Positions 1-4,915 of a DNA stretch of 7,000 nucleotides are shown piece by piece. The stretch is from Lawsonibacter sp. (GTDB taxonomy: Bacteria > Bacillota > Clostridia > Oscillospirales > Oscillospiraceae). The notes beneath the pieces were generated by a model, which saw only the letters and a list, made by a program, of their open reading frames with translations, did not search any database and was not told the DNA's origin. Made by a program: the position numbers and the translations under genes. The stretch spans positions 1 to 7,000 of the forward strand of contig JAAWLY010000114.1 of the NCBI GenBank assembly GCA_022798155.1, in the 5' to 3' direction. Position 1 is the stretch's first letter. Every line of letters begins with the position of its first letter.

Positions 1-213
1 TACAATCTTTTTTCGCAGACCACCCTGCAACACCTCAATTTGAAAAGCAGTCCGGGCCAGCCAAAATTGTTGAATGTGAAAAGCGGTAAAAACACGATAG
101 CCGTTTGCCTGTCTCTTTGCCGCTGGGATCAGTCCCCATTCTTCGTATAGGCGGACAGTATTCGGGTGCACTCCAATTATCGCCGCAACCTCGGCAGTTT
201 TATATGTGGTCAA
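1..213 (-). CDS. MerR-family transcriptional regulator, N-terminal part (runs off left edge)
   Basis: The 71 visible residues begin TTYKTAEVAAIIGVHPNTVRLYEEWGLIP (shown here in pieces: TYKTAEVAAIIGVHPNTVR, then LYEEWGLIP) and form the winged helix-turn-helix of MerR regulators: the helix around AEVAAIIGV, the NTVRLYEEWGL recognition segment, then NGYRVFTAFHIQQF of the wing. MerR proteins are dimers that twist promoters with long spacers to activate them. The effector-binding C-terminal part lies outside the window, so the inducer is unknown. I chose the TTG at 213 because a GAGGGGG ribosome binding site sits 8 bases upstream; a GTG at 222 is in frame but touches that site. A promoter with a 19-bp spacer precedes the gene, so autoregulation is likely. 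The gene and its upstream DNA are more AT-rich than the rest of the window, and it may belong to a segment foreign to its right-hand neighbours. Family call is firm; role is not known. Confidence 0.85.
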   Translation of the reverse strand, partial: MTTYKTAEVAAIIGVHPNTVRLYEEWGLIPAAKRQANGYRVFTAFHIQQFWLARTAFQIEVLQGGLRKKIV

Positions 214-239
214 GTCATTCACCCCCTCTGTCACACACT

Positions 240-270
240 ATTATACCTCATTTCTAAAGTCTGGTGGTAA
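240..270 (-). promoter_or_regulatory. MerR-type promoter with 19-bp spacer, upstream of the merR gene
   Basis: On the minus strand a perfect -10 TATAAT (245-240) lies 19 bp downstream of TTACCA (270-265), which matches four of six bases of TTGACA. Spacers of 19-20 bp are the hallmark of promoters activated by MerR proteins. The spacer region also holds two ACTTTA direct repeats. The promoter points into the adjacent merR gene, with an expected transcript start near 233. The -10 is convincing; control by the encoded regulator is inferred. Confidence 0.6.
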
Positions 271-306
271 AGTGGAGAGTTTTATTGCAACTTGCGTTTG
301 GAAGCA

Positions 307-417
307 GCTTGTCCCATCGAAAAATTTAACAGGTTGTTCTTACGAAAACGCCGCCGGAAAAGGCTTGTCCAACCAACAATCCTGTGTTTTCAACGGTTTC
401 CGGCCACGTTGTTCTTA
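307..417. repeat. Cluster of short direct repeats at the truncated end of cotJC
   Basis: GCTTGTCC occurs at 307-314 and 363-370, and GTTGTTCTTA at 333-342 and 408-417. GCCGGAAA (353-360) and TTTCCGG (397-403) form an inverted pair. The last repeat copy contains the stop codon (TAA, minus strand, 417-415) of the truncated cotJC. From 223 to 414 I see no gene and the DNA is AT-richer than on the right. Clustered short repeats at a gene break are typical of recombinase arm and core sites at the end of an integrated element, but they also occur by chance. No recombinase gene is visible in the window. Confidence 0.4.
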
Positions 418-840
418 TATGATTGCACCATCCGCGGCCAGGTCCTCGGTCAAATCGGCGATGACATCGCCAGTGGACTGGATAGAGGCTGCAGTCCATG
501 GGAAGCCGGAGGCGGCGGTGGGGTAGACGCCAGTGGTGTGGTCCACGAAGTAGGGGGCGAAGGCGGGGTTGGCCCGGACCTCCTCGTCGGTGAGATCACG
601 GGTCAGCTGATGGACGATAGCCGCCACCATCTCCATGTGTCCCAGCTCCTCAGTACCTATATCGGTGAGCAGCCCTTTAGCCTCGGCGTAGGGCATGGAG
701 TAGCGTTGGGAGAGATAGCGCATAGAGGCTCCCAGCTCGCCGTCCGGGCCGCCGTACTGGCTGATAATAAAGGCGGCCAGTTTGGGGTTTGGGGTGGCAA
801 TTTTTACAGGGAATTGCAGCTTTTTCTCATAATGAAACAT
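415..840 (-). CDS. cotJC: CotJC-type manganese catalase, spore coat, C-terminally truncated
   Basis: The 141-residue product matches the first part of CotJC, the manganese-catalase-like spore coat protein (family usually about 190 residues). Visible landmarks are YEKKLQFPVKIATPNPK at the start, QYGGPDGELGASMRYL with ligand Glu35, and IGTEELGHMEM with ligands Glu65 and His68. Homology stops at DLTEDLAA (129-136); the family continues with a Glu ligand and a helix carrying a last His ligand, but here DGAII and a stop follow. Two of the expected five metal ligands are therefore missing, so the protein as encoded should not be a working catalase. The other downstream frames do not restore the missing part. 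It starts one base after the stop of the CotJA-CotJB gene (TAA-ATG), with GAGGTG 8 bases upstream, so the two are translationally coupled. CotJC normally forms an inner-coat complex with CotJA and CotJB made in the mother cell. Truncation may be a permanent break or an element insertion. Confidence 0.88.
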   Translation of the reverse strand: MFHYEKKLQFPVKIATPNPKLAAFIISQYGGPDGELGASMRYLSQRYSMPYAEAKGLLTDIGTEELGHMEMVAAIVHQLTRDLTDEEVRANPAFAPYFVDHTTGVYPTAASGFPWTAASIQSTGDVIADLTEDLAADGAII

Positions 841-1437
841 TTATTTCACCTCATTCTGGGCAAAATTCCAGGGCCAGGGGTCGGACAGCCACATATAGCT
901 GTCACCGGCGGCTGCGGCCTGCAGGGTGATGGGGCCGTACTTGGACTCATAGGCTGCCTTGGCCGCCTTCTCCATGGCGGAGAACTGCTTGAGCAGCTGG
1001 AAGGCCTCGGTGTCATCCTTATGGGTATCCAGATAGATGTTCAGCTCCAGCACCACAAACTCCAGCGCCTGAAGCTCCGCCAGGGGGGTGTCGGGCAGGG
1101 TGGACCCCTCCACTGCCAGCCGGAAGGGCAGGTTCAGTCCGGGGAACAGGGTTCCGTTGCTCAGGGCCTCGGACTGAGCGTATTTCTGAGGGCTGTTCTG
1201 CTGAAAAGGCACATAGGGCACCGCCAGTCCTGCGCAGGACGGCAGAGTGCCGTTGGAGTCCGGACAGCTGGCCGTCGTCGTCTGCGAACCGTTAATGGTA
1301 CAGCTCATAGCCCCGTTAGAGGTACCGTTTGCGGCGCCGTTCATGGTCCCGGTACCGTTCGCAGCGCCGCTCATAATTCCGTTGGCGCTTCCGTTCATGG
1401 AAGTGACAGGCCGGGTACCGTTATTTTCAATCAACAA
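841..1437 (-). CDS. CotJA-CotJB fusion, spore coat protein
   Basis: One uninterrupted 198-residue frame holds two coat proteins usually encoded by separate adjacent genes. Residues 69-105 match CotJA (AVPYVPFQQ, then GTLFPGLNLPF), and residues 117-194 match CotJB (LQALEFVVLELNIYLDTHKD, KYGPI, and the closing WLSDPWPWNF). The two are joined by only about 11 residues. Residues 1-65 form a low-complexity head rich in Asn, Gly, Ala, Ser and Thr with repeated MNGAANGT-like units and no known family. CotJA is required for CotJC assembly into the inner coat and CotJB accompanies it; the fusion fixes them one to one (inference). The start is a TTG at 1437 with GGAGGG 8 bases upstream; no ATG or GTG fits as well. 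It leads the operon with cotJC and diverges from cwlD. Sigma-E control is known for B. subtilis cotJ and is assumed here. Domain calls are firm; how widespread the fusion is, I cannot tell. Confidence 0.88.
   Translation of the reverse strand: MLIENNGTRPVTSMNGSANGIMSGAANGTGTMNGAANGTSNGAMSCTINGSQTTTASCPDSNGTLPSCAGLAVPYVPFQQNSPQKYAQSEALSNGTLFPGLNLPFRLAVEGSTLPDTPLAELQALEFVVLELNIYLDTHKDDTEAFQLLKQFSAMEKAAKAAYESKYGPITLQAAAAGDSYMWLSDPWPWNFAQNEVK
1321..1398 (-). repeat. Degenerate 30-bp tandem repeat in the head of the CotJA-CotJB gene
   Basis: Two adjacent 30-bp units (1321-1350 and 1351-1380) both begin GGTACCGTT and share CGCCG and TCAT at equal offsets; a shorter third copy follows at 1381-1398. 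They encode the reiterated residues MNGSANG, MSGAANGT and MNGAANGT. Such in-frame repeats expand and shrink by slippage, so head length may vary between strains. Confidence 0.65.
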
Positions 1438-1505
1438 GGGAAATTCCCTCCTTCACTCAATACAGGAGGACGGGCGCGGGGAGCGCACAGCGTCCCCCTC
1501 AGTCC

Positions 1506-1565
1506 ATCCTATGCCGCCCACCGCCGTTGGGTACACGCATACCGGGCAGGCAGTTTCCATAGGAT
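1506..1565. promoter_or_regulatory. Divergent pair of CATAGGAT boxes between the coat operon and cwlD (possible mother-cell promoters)
   Basis: The 8-mer CATAGGAT occurs on the plus strand at 1558-1565, facing cwlD, and on the minus strand at 1513-1506, facing the coat operon. It resembles the -10 of the mother-cell factors sigma-E (CATACAAT) and sigma-K (CATANNNTA). The plus copy has GCATACC 14 bases upstream, acceptable as a sigma-E -35; the minus copy has no clear -35. The plus copy lies very close to the cwlD ribosome binding site, which weakens it. The arrangement fits two divergent sporulation genes, but the motif evidence alone is thin. Confidence 0.3.
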
Positions 1566-1583
1566 ATGGAGGAGGTGGTCATA

Positions 1584-2282
1584 TTGAAAAGAGGAATTGT
1601 GCTGGCCGGGATGCTGATTGGCACGGTAGTCCTGCTGGCGCTGGCCTTGGGGCAGCTGAATAGCTTGGTGGAACCGGCCATGGAGCCCTCTGCGGTGGGA
1701 CGGACGGGGCCGCTGGTGCTGGACGCCGGACATGGCGGAGAGGACGGGGGCGCGGTCTCCATCACCGGAACCCCGGAGAGCGAGATCAACCTGGCCATTG
1801 TTCTCAGGCTGAGGGATGTACTGGGGCTGTACGGGGTGGACCCTATTCTGCTTCGGGAGACGGACATCTCTCTTCACGACAGTGAAGCCAACACCCTGCG
1901 GGAAAAGAAACGGTCCGACTTGAAAAACAGGGTGGAGGCCATCGAGGGAGTGGAGGGGGGCACCCTGCTCAGCATCCACCAGAATACCTACCCCAGCAGC
2001 CGCTACCACGGCACTCACGTCTTTTACGCCCCTACGGATGGTTCCCAGGAACTGGCTGAGCACTTCCAAAACAGCATAAAAACCGCCCTCCAGCCGGAAA
2101 ACGAGCGGACGGTGAAGCAAATTCCCGATTCGGTCTACATCATGAACCATGTCACCTGTCCCGCCGTCCTCATCGAGTGCGGCTTTCTCACCAATCCCGA
2201 GGAGGAGGCCCTGCTCCGGGACGAGGACTACCAGCGCAAGCTGTCCGCCGTCATTGCCGCCGCCTGGCTGACTGCGCCATAA
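1584..2282 (+). CDS. cwlD: N-acetylmuramoyl-L-alanine amidase CwlD (spore cortex maturation)
   Basis: This is a 232-residue Amidase_3 zinc hydrolase, close to B. subtilis CwlD (about 237). It strips stem peptides from muramic acid in the spore cortex so that muramic delta-lactam can form, the mark read by germination lytic enzymes. An N-terminal membrane anchor (residues 4-23, GIVLAGMLIGTVVLLALALG) is followed by the catalytic domain: LVLDAGHGGEDGGA with zinc ligand His50, Glu67 in ESEINLA, His132 in SIHQN, and catalytic Glu198 in VLIECGFLTNPEE. All four key residues are present. I chose the TTG at 1584 because GGAGGT (1571-1576) lies 8 bases upstream; the ATG at 1566 has no ribosome binding site. 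The gene diverges from the coat operon, consistent with mother-cell expression. A plain vegetative amidase is possible, but size and context favour CwlD. Confidence 0.88.
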   Translation: MKRGIVLAGMLIGTVVLLALALGQLNSLVEPAMEPSAVGRTGPLVLDAGHGGEDGGAVSITGTPESEINLAIVLRLRDVLGLYGVDPILLRETDISLHDSEANTLREKKRSDLKNRVEAIEGVEGGTLLSIHQNTYPSSRYHGTHVFYAPTDGSQELAEHFQNSIKTALQPENERTVKQIPDSVYIMNHVTCPAVLIECGFLTNPEEEALLRDEDYQRKLSAVIAAAWLTAP

Positions 2283-2302
2283 TAACCTTCTTTACAAGGT
2301 TA
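2283..2302. promoter_or_regulatory. Palindrome overlapping the -35 of the radA promoter
   Basis: TAACCTT (2283-2289) and AAGGTTA (2296-2302) form a perfect 7-bp inverted repeat around a 6-base centre, directly after the cwlD stop codon and covering the -35 box TTTACA. It could be an operator for radA or a weak end hairpin for cwlD; there is no T-tract, so the latter is less likely. Confidence 0.35.
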
Positions 2303-2319
2303 GGGAAAACTGCTACAAT
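2291..2319 (+). promoter_or_regulatory. Sigma-A promoter of radA, extended -10
   Basis: TTTACA (2291-2296, five of six) and TACAAT (2314-2319, five of six) are separated by exactly 17 bp, and TGC directly precedes the -10 as an extended -10. Transcription should begin near 2326, giving a leader of about 93 bases before radA. This separates radA expression from the sporulation gene cwlD just upstream. Confidence 0.75.
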
Positions 2320-2349
2320 AAGGAAAAATGACAAGTGGCGCCTGGAAGA

Positions 2350-2404
2350 AAACGAAGTTTTTTGCAAAGTTCTTTTTGCTTCTTTTTCTTTCCAGAAAAA
2401 GAAG
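2350..2404 (+). other. T-rich hairpin leader of radA
   Basis: The leader starts AACGAAGTTTTTT and ends in a perfect hairpin: CTTCTTTTTCT (2379-2389), loop TTCC, AGAAAAAGAAG (2394-2404). The hairpin ends 3 bases before the ribosome binding site AGAGGA (2407-2412). A related sequence precedes the small Cys-protein gene on the other strand (4010-3931), also just before its ribosome binding site. The shared placement suggests a cis-acting RNA or a dispersed repeat rather than chance, but T-richness makes similarity easy to get. Confidence 0.5.
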
Positions 2405-2418
2405 AAAGAGGAAACGAA

Positions 2419-3789
2419 ATGAAAGCGAAAACCCTATTTTACTGCACTGAGTGCGGCAACGAGCTGCCCAAGTGGGCGGGGCAATGCCCGGCCTGCCGAG
2501 CCTGGAACACCATTGTGGAACAACCGGCAGAGAAACCCGCCAAGCGGGCAGCGCCTGTAAAGGGAGGCTCCATTACAGGGATCGCCATCAACCGCCCCCG
2601 GCCCATGAAGGAGGTGGAGACCACCGACGAGCTGCGCTTTGCCACCGGAATGGGGGAGCTGGACCGGGTGCTGGGCGGGGGAGCGGTGAAAGGCTCCCTG
2701 GTGTTGGTGGGGGGCGCGCCTGGCATCGGTAAGTCCACCCTGATGCTGCAAATCTGCGACAATTTGTGCCGCTTCGCCAAGGTGCTGTATGTATCCGGCG
2801 AGGAGTCGGAGCGGCAGATCAAGCTGCGGGCGGAGCGGCTCAGAGTCCAGGGGGAGGGGCTGTACCTGCTGGCGGAGACCAACCTGGAGAACCTGGTGGA
2901 CGCCGTCCACCAACTCCAGCCCGACGTGCTGATTGTGGACTCCATCCAGACTCTGTACCACGGGGATGTGACCTCCGCCCCAGGCAGCATAAGCCAGGTA
3001 AAGGAATGCACCTTAACACTGATGCAGCTGGCCAAGGGGGAAAATATTACCGTTTTTGTCATTGGACATGTGAACAAGGAGGGCTCCATTGCCGGGCCCA
3101 AGGTGTTGGAGCACATGGTGGACTGCGTTCTCTACTTTGAGGGGGAGCGGCACATGGCCTACCGCATCCTTCGGGCGGCTAAGAACCGCTTCGGAGCCAC
3201 CAACGAGATCGGCGTGTTTGAGATGGAGGACGTCGGTCTTACGGAAGTACCCAACCCCTCCGAGGCCATGCTGGCCGGCCGGCCGACCGGAACGCCTGGT
3301 ACCTGTGTCACTTGTGTGATGGAAGGGGCGCGCCCCGTTCTGGCGGAGATCCAGGCCCTGGTGGTGCCATCCAGCTTAGGCAATCCGCGGCGGGTAAGCA
3401 ACGGGTTTGAATACAACCGATCTATGCTGCTGCTGGCAGTGCTGGAAAAGCGGGGCGGATTGATGGTAGGAAACTGTGATGCCTACGTCAACGTCATCGG
3501 TGGGCTTTATCTAGAGGAGCCCGCCGCCGATTTGGCCACCATCCTGGCGTTGGCCTCCAGCTTTCGGGACAAGCCTGTCCCACATGACCTGGCCGCCATC
3601 GGAGAGGTGGGCCTGACGGGTGAGCTTCGGGCAATCAGCGCCCTTGGGCAGCGACTGACAGAGGTAAAGCGATTAGGCTTTACAAAGTGCATGATTCCAA
3701 AGAGAACGCAGGGTAAGCTGTCTGTCCCGGACGGCCTAGAGCTAATCCGGGTGGCCAATATCCGGGAGGCCATGGCCGCCCTGCTGTGA
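2419..3789 (+). CDS. radA: DNA repair protein RadA (branch-migration helicase)
   Basis: The 456-residue product has the full RadA layout (B. subtilis RadA about 458): a four-cysteine zinc finger (Cys9, Cys12, Cys23, Cys26 in CTECGNELPKWAGQCPAC), a RecA-like ATPase with Walker A GGAPGIGKST (98-107), GEES (127-130) and Walker B VLIVDS (170-175), the RadA-specific KNRFG motif (255-259), and a C-terminal Lon-like domain from about residue 350 ending in IGEVGLTGELR and the following helix. RadA extends heteroduplex DNA in recombination and natural transformation and helps process stalled forks. The ATG at 2419 has AGAGG with 7-base spacing; the open frame extends further upstream to 2335 but that part is T-rich leader. 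It has its own sigma-A promoter. Its last 48 bases overlap the 3' end of the small convergent Cys-protein gene, and no terminator is visible between them. Confidence 0.96.
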   Translation: MKAKTLFYCTECGNELPKWAGQCPACRAWNTIVEQPAEKPAKRAAPVKGGSITGIAINRPRPMKEVETTDELRFATGMGELDRVLGGGAVKGSLVLVGGAPGIGKSTLMLQICDNLCRFAKVLYVSGEESERQIKLRAERLRVQGEGLYLLAETNLENLVDAVHQLQPDVLIVDSIQTLYHGDVTSAPGSISQVKECTLTLMQLAKGENITVFVIGHVNKEGSIAGPKVLEHMVDCVLYFEGERHMAYRILRAAKNRFGATNEIGVFEMEDVGLTEVPNPSEAMLAGRPTGTPGTCVTCVMEGARPVLAEIQALVVPSSLGNPRRVSNGFEYNRSMLLLAVLEKRGGLMVGNCDAYVNVIGGLYLEEPAADLATILALASSFRDKPVPHDLAAIGEVGLTGELRAISALGQRLTEVKRLGFTKCMIPKRTQGKLSVPDGLELIRVANIREAMAALL

Positions 3790-3915
3790 GTGCTGAGCGG
3801 GCACAAAGTTGACGCATTTAGAACGGCTTGTCTCCCCGGTAGAGGCCGCCCGGGACAGGGAGCAGTAGCCGTCCTTCTGGTAGACGCAGGGGTCGGTGCA
3901 GGCGATGAGGCTCAT
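3742..3915 (-). CDS. Small four-cysteine protein, function unknown
   Basis: The 57-residue product starts MSLIACTDPCVYQKDGYCSL and contains Cys6, Cys10, Cys18 and Cys34 (spacing CX3CX7CX15C), then CVNFVP. Small proteins of this pattern are common in Clostridia and, as I recall, are sometimes mislabelled hydroxymyristoyl-ACP dehydratase; no such enzyme fits in this length. Four cysteines suggest binding of zinc or an iron-sulfur cluster (inference). The start at 3915 has GGGAGG 9 bases upstream; an in-frame ATG at 3966 lies inside the hairpin leader. Homologous-looking sequence seems to end at NFVP (residue 39); the last 18 residues are read from DNA antisense to the end of radA, so the tail may be an accidental extension after loss of the original stop. 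The gene follows the tcdA terminator and has a structured leader. Confidence 0.7.
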   Translation of the reverse strand: MSLIACTDPCVYQKDGYCSLSRAASTGETSRSKCVNFVPAQHSQQGGHGLPDIGHPD

Positions 3916-3930
3916 TCGTTCATTCCTCCC

Positions 3931-4010
3931 TGTTACTTTTCTGTTTGAAAAGAGTTTCAGGTCCACTGAGTGGAAAAGTAACCAAAAGAAACTTTTAGAA
4001 AAACTTCGTT
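3931..4010 (-). other. Branched hairpin leader of the small Cys-protein gene
   Basis: On the minus strand this starts AACGAAGTTTTTC, like the radA leader, with about 30 of 39 positions alike by my hand alignment. A 10-bp outer stem pairs GTTACTTTTC with GAAAAGTAAC (3982-3973 with 3941-3932), enclosing a TGAAA-AGAG-TTTCA hairpin (3959-3946) and next to the palindrome TCCACTGAGTGGA (3974-3962) that competes with the outer stem. It ends directly before the ribosome binding site. Direct copies of an AGGGAGGAA(T)GAACGAA sequence flank it. It may be a regulatory RNA leader or a dispersed repeat. Confidence 0.5.
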
Positions 4011-4045
4011 CTTCCTCCCTAGTATGCCTAAAATGCGTCTAAAAA

Positions 4046-4083
4046 TACGAAAAGTGCCGGTCCGATGGACCGGCACGATTTTT
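4046..4083 (-). terminator. Intrinsic terminator of tcdA, possibly bidirectional
   Basis: A perfect 10-bp GC-rich stem GTGCCGGTCC (4054-4063) and GGACCGGCAC (4067-4076) with a 3-base loop begins about 10 bases after the tcdA stop. Reading on the minus strand, TTTT, CG and TATTTTT follow. On the plus strand GATTTTT follows, so it could also stop transcription coming from radA. Confidence 0.88.
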
Positions 4084-4086
4084 GGC

Positions 4087-4830
4087 CTAGAATTGACCCA
4101 GCTCCCGGACTACCACCGAGGCCAGAAGAAGACCGGCGGCGGCAGGGACGAATGGGGTAGAGCCGGGGGTATCCCGCCGGACAGTGGAGCTGGGACGGGC
4201 GCCGGAGGTCGTTGAGGATTCCAATTCCACGGGGCAAAGGGGAGAGGTGGGCAGCTCGGTAGAGTAGACCACCTTCAGGTGGTGGACGCCCCGTTTCCGC
4301 AGCTCCTTTCGCATGGTCCGGGCCAGAGGACAGCCCTGGGTTTTGGAGATATCGGTGACGGTCAGGGCGGAGGGGTTAAATTTATTGCCGGTTCCCATGG
4401 CGGAAATGATTTTAATCTGTAAGGCGATACACCTTGTCACCAGCTCCAGCTTAGCGGTTACGGTGTCGATGCAGTCCACTACGTAGTCGTACTGGGACAG
4501 GTTCACCTCATCCGCGTTGGAGGGGAGGTAGAATATACGGAATACCTCCACCTGGCAGTTAGGGTTGATGTCCTGGACACGTCGGGCCATGACTTCTGCC
4601 TTGGCCTGGCCGATGGTGGAGTGAAGGGCGGCAATCTGCCGGTTCAGGTTACTCTCGGAGACAGTGTCGTCGTCATAGAGGTGTAAAGTGCCTACGCCTG
4701 ACCGCGCTAGAGCCTCAACGGCGTAACCGCCCACGCCTCCCACACCAAAGATGGCCACCTTGGACGCTTTCAGCTGCTCCAGGGGTTCGTCCCCAATGAG
4801 CAGACGGGTGCGGATAAACTGGTCGGGCAT
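4087..4830 (-). CDS. tcdA: tRNA threonylcarbamoyladenosine dehydratase TcdA (E1-like)
   Basis: The 247-residue product is an E1/ThiF/MoeB-fold protein of the TcdA (CsdL, YgdL) family, which uses ATP to cyclise t6A at position 37 of ANN-decoding tRNAs into ct6A. Visible signs are the opening FIRTRLLIGDEPLEQLKASK, the nucleotide-binding loop GVGGVGGYAVEALARSGVG (29-47), the acidic strand LYDDDTVSESNLNRQ (51-65) with the Asn and Arg typical of E1 adenylation sites, YDYVVDCID (114-122), SAMGTGNKFNP (143-153) and the hydrophobic C-terminal segment FVPAAAGLLLASVVVREL. The long ubiquitin-transfer parts of true E1 enzymes are absent. ATG 4830 has AAGGAG upstream at 9-base spacing. It lies downstream of the unknown 142-residue gene by 85 bases and ends at a strong terminator. 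MoeB and ThiF are alternatives, but the start and tail sequences favour TcdA. Confidence 0.92.
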   Translation of the reverse strand: MPDQFIRTRLLIGDEPLEQLKASKVAIFGVGGVGGYAVEALARSGVGTLHLYDDDTVSESNLNRQIAALHSTIGQAKAEVMARRVQDINPNCQVEVFRIFYLPSNADEVNLSQYDYVVDCIDTVTAKLELVTRCIALQIKIISAMGTGNKFNPSALTVTDISKTQGCPLARTMRKELRKRGVHHLKVVYSTELPTSPLCPVELESSTTSGARPSSTVRRDTPGSTPFVPAAAGLLLASVVVRELGQF

Positions 4831-4915
4831 GGCGGTTCTCTCCTTTTAAATGATTTGCCGGAACACAGGGTAACAGATTTGCGGGAGAAAGGCAATCGCC
4901 GCTCTTTCAAGTTGG

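Noticed and set aside
214..222. GTG at 222 as the start of the MerR gene
   Set aside because: The ribosome binding site abuts it with no spacing; the TTG at 213 has 8-base spacing. The choice adds or removes only three residues.
1566..1583. ATG at 1566 as the start of cwlD
   Set aside because: No ribosome binding site precedes it, and it overlaps the GGAGGAGGT that serves the TTG at 1584.
292..1587. Long plus-strand open frame opposite the coat operon
   Set aside because: It is antisense to the recognised cotJC and CotJA-CotJB genes, its translation is repetitive Gly/Val/Gln-rich text with no family features, and it lacks a suitable ribosome binding site. High GC explains the open frame.
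2335..2418. In-frame N-terminal extension of radA (ATG at 2335)
   Set aside because: It reads through the T-rich hairpin leader (Phe-rich nonsense), has no ribosome binding site, and known RadA proteins begin at the zinc finger as with the ATG at 2419.
3916..3966. ATG at 3966 as the start of the small Cys protein
   Set aside because: It lies in the hairpin leader without a ribosome binding site, and the family-like sequence begins MSLI at 3915.
4850..4900. Possible tcdA promoter (TTGCCT, 17 bp, TACCCT on the minus strand)
   Set aside because: The -10 matches only three of six bases; too weak to annotate.
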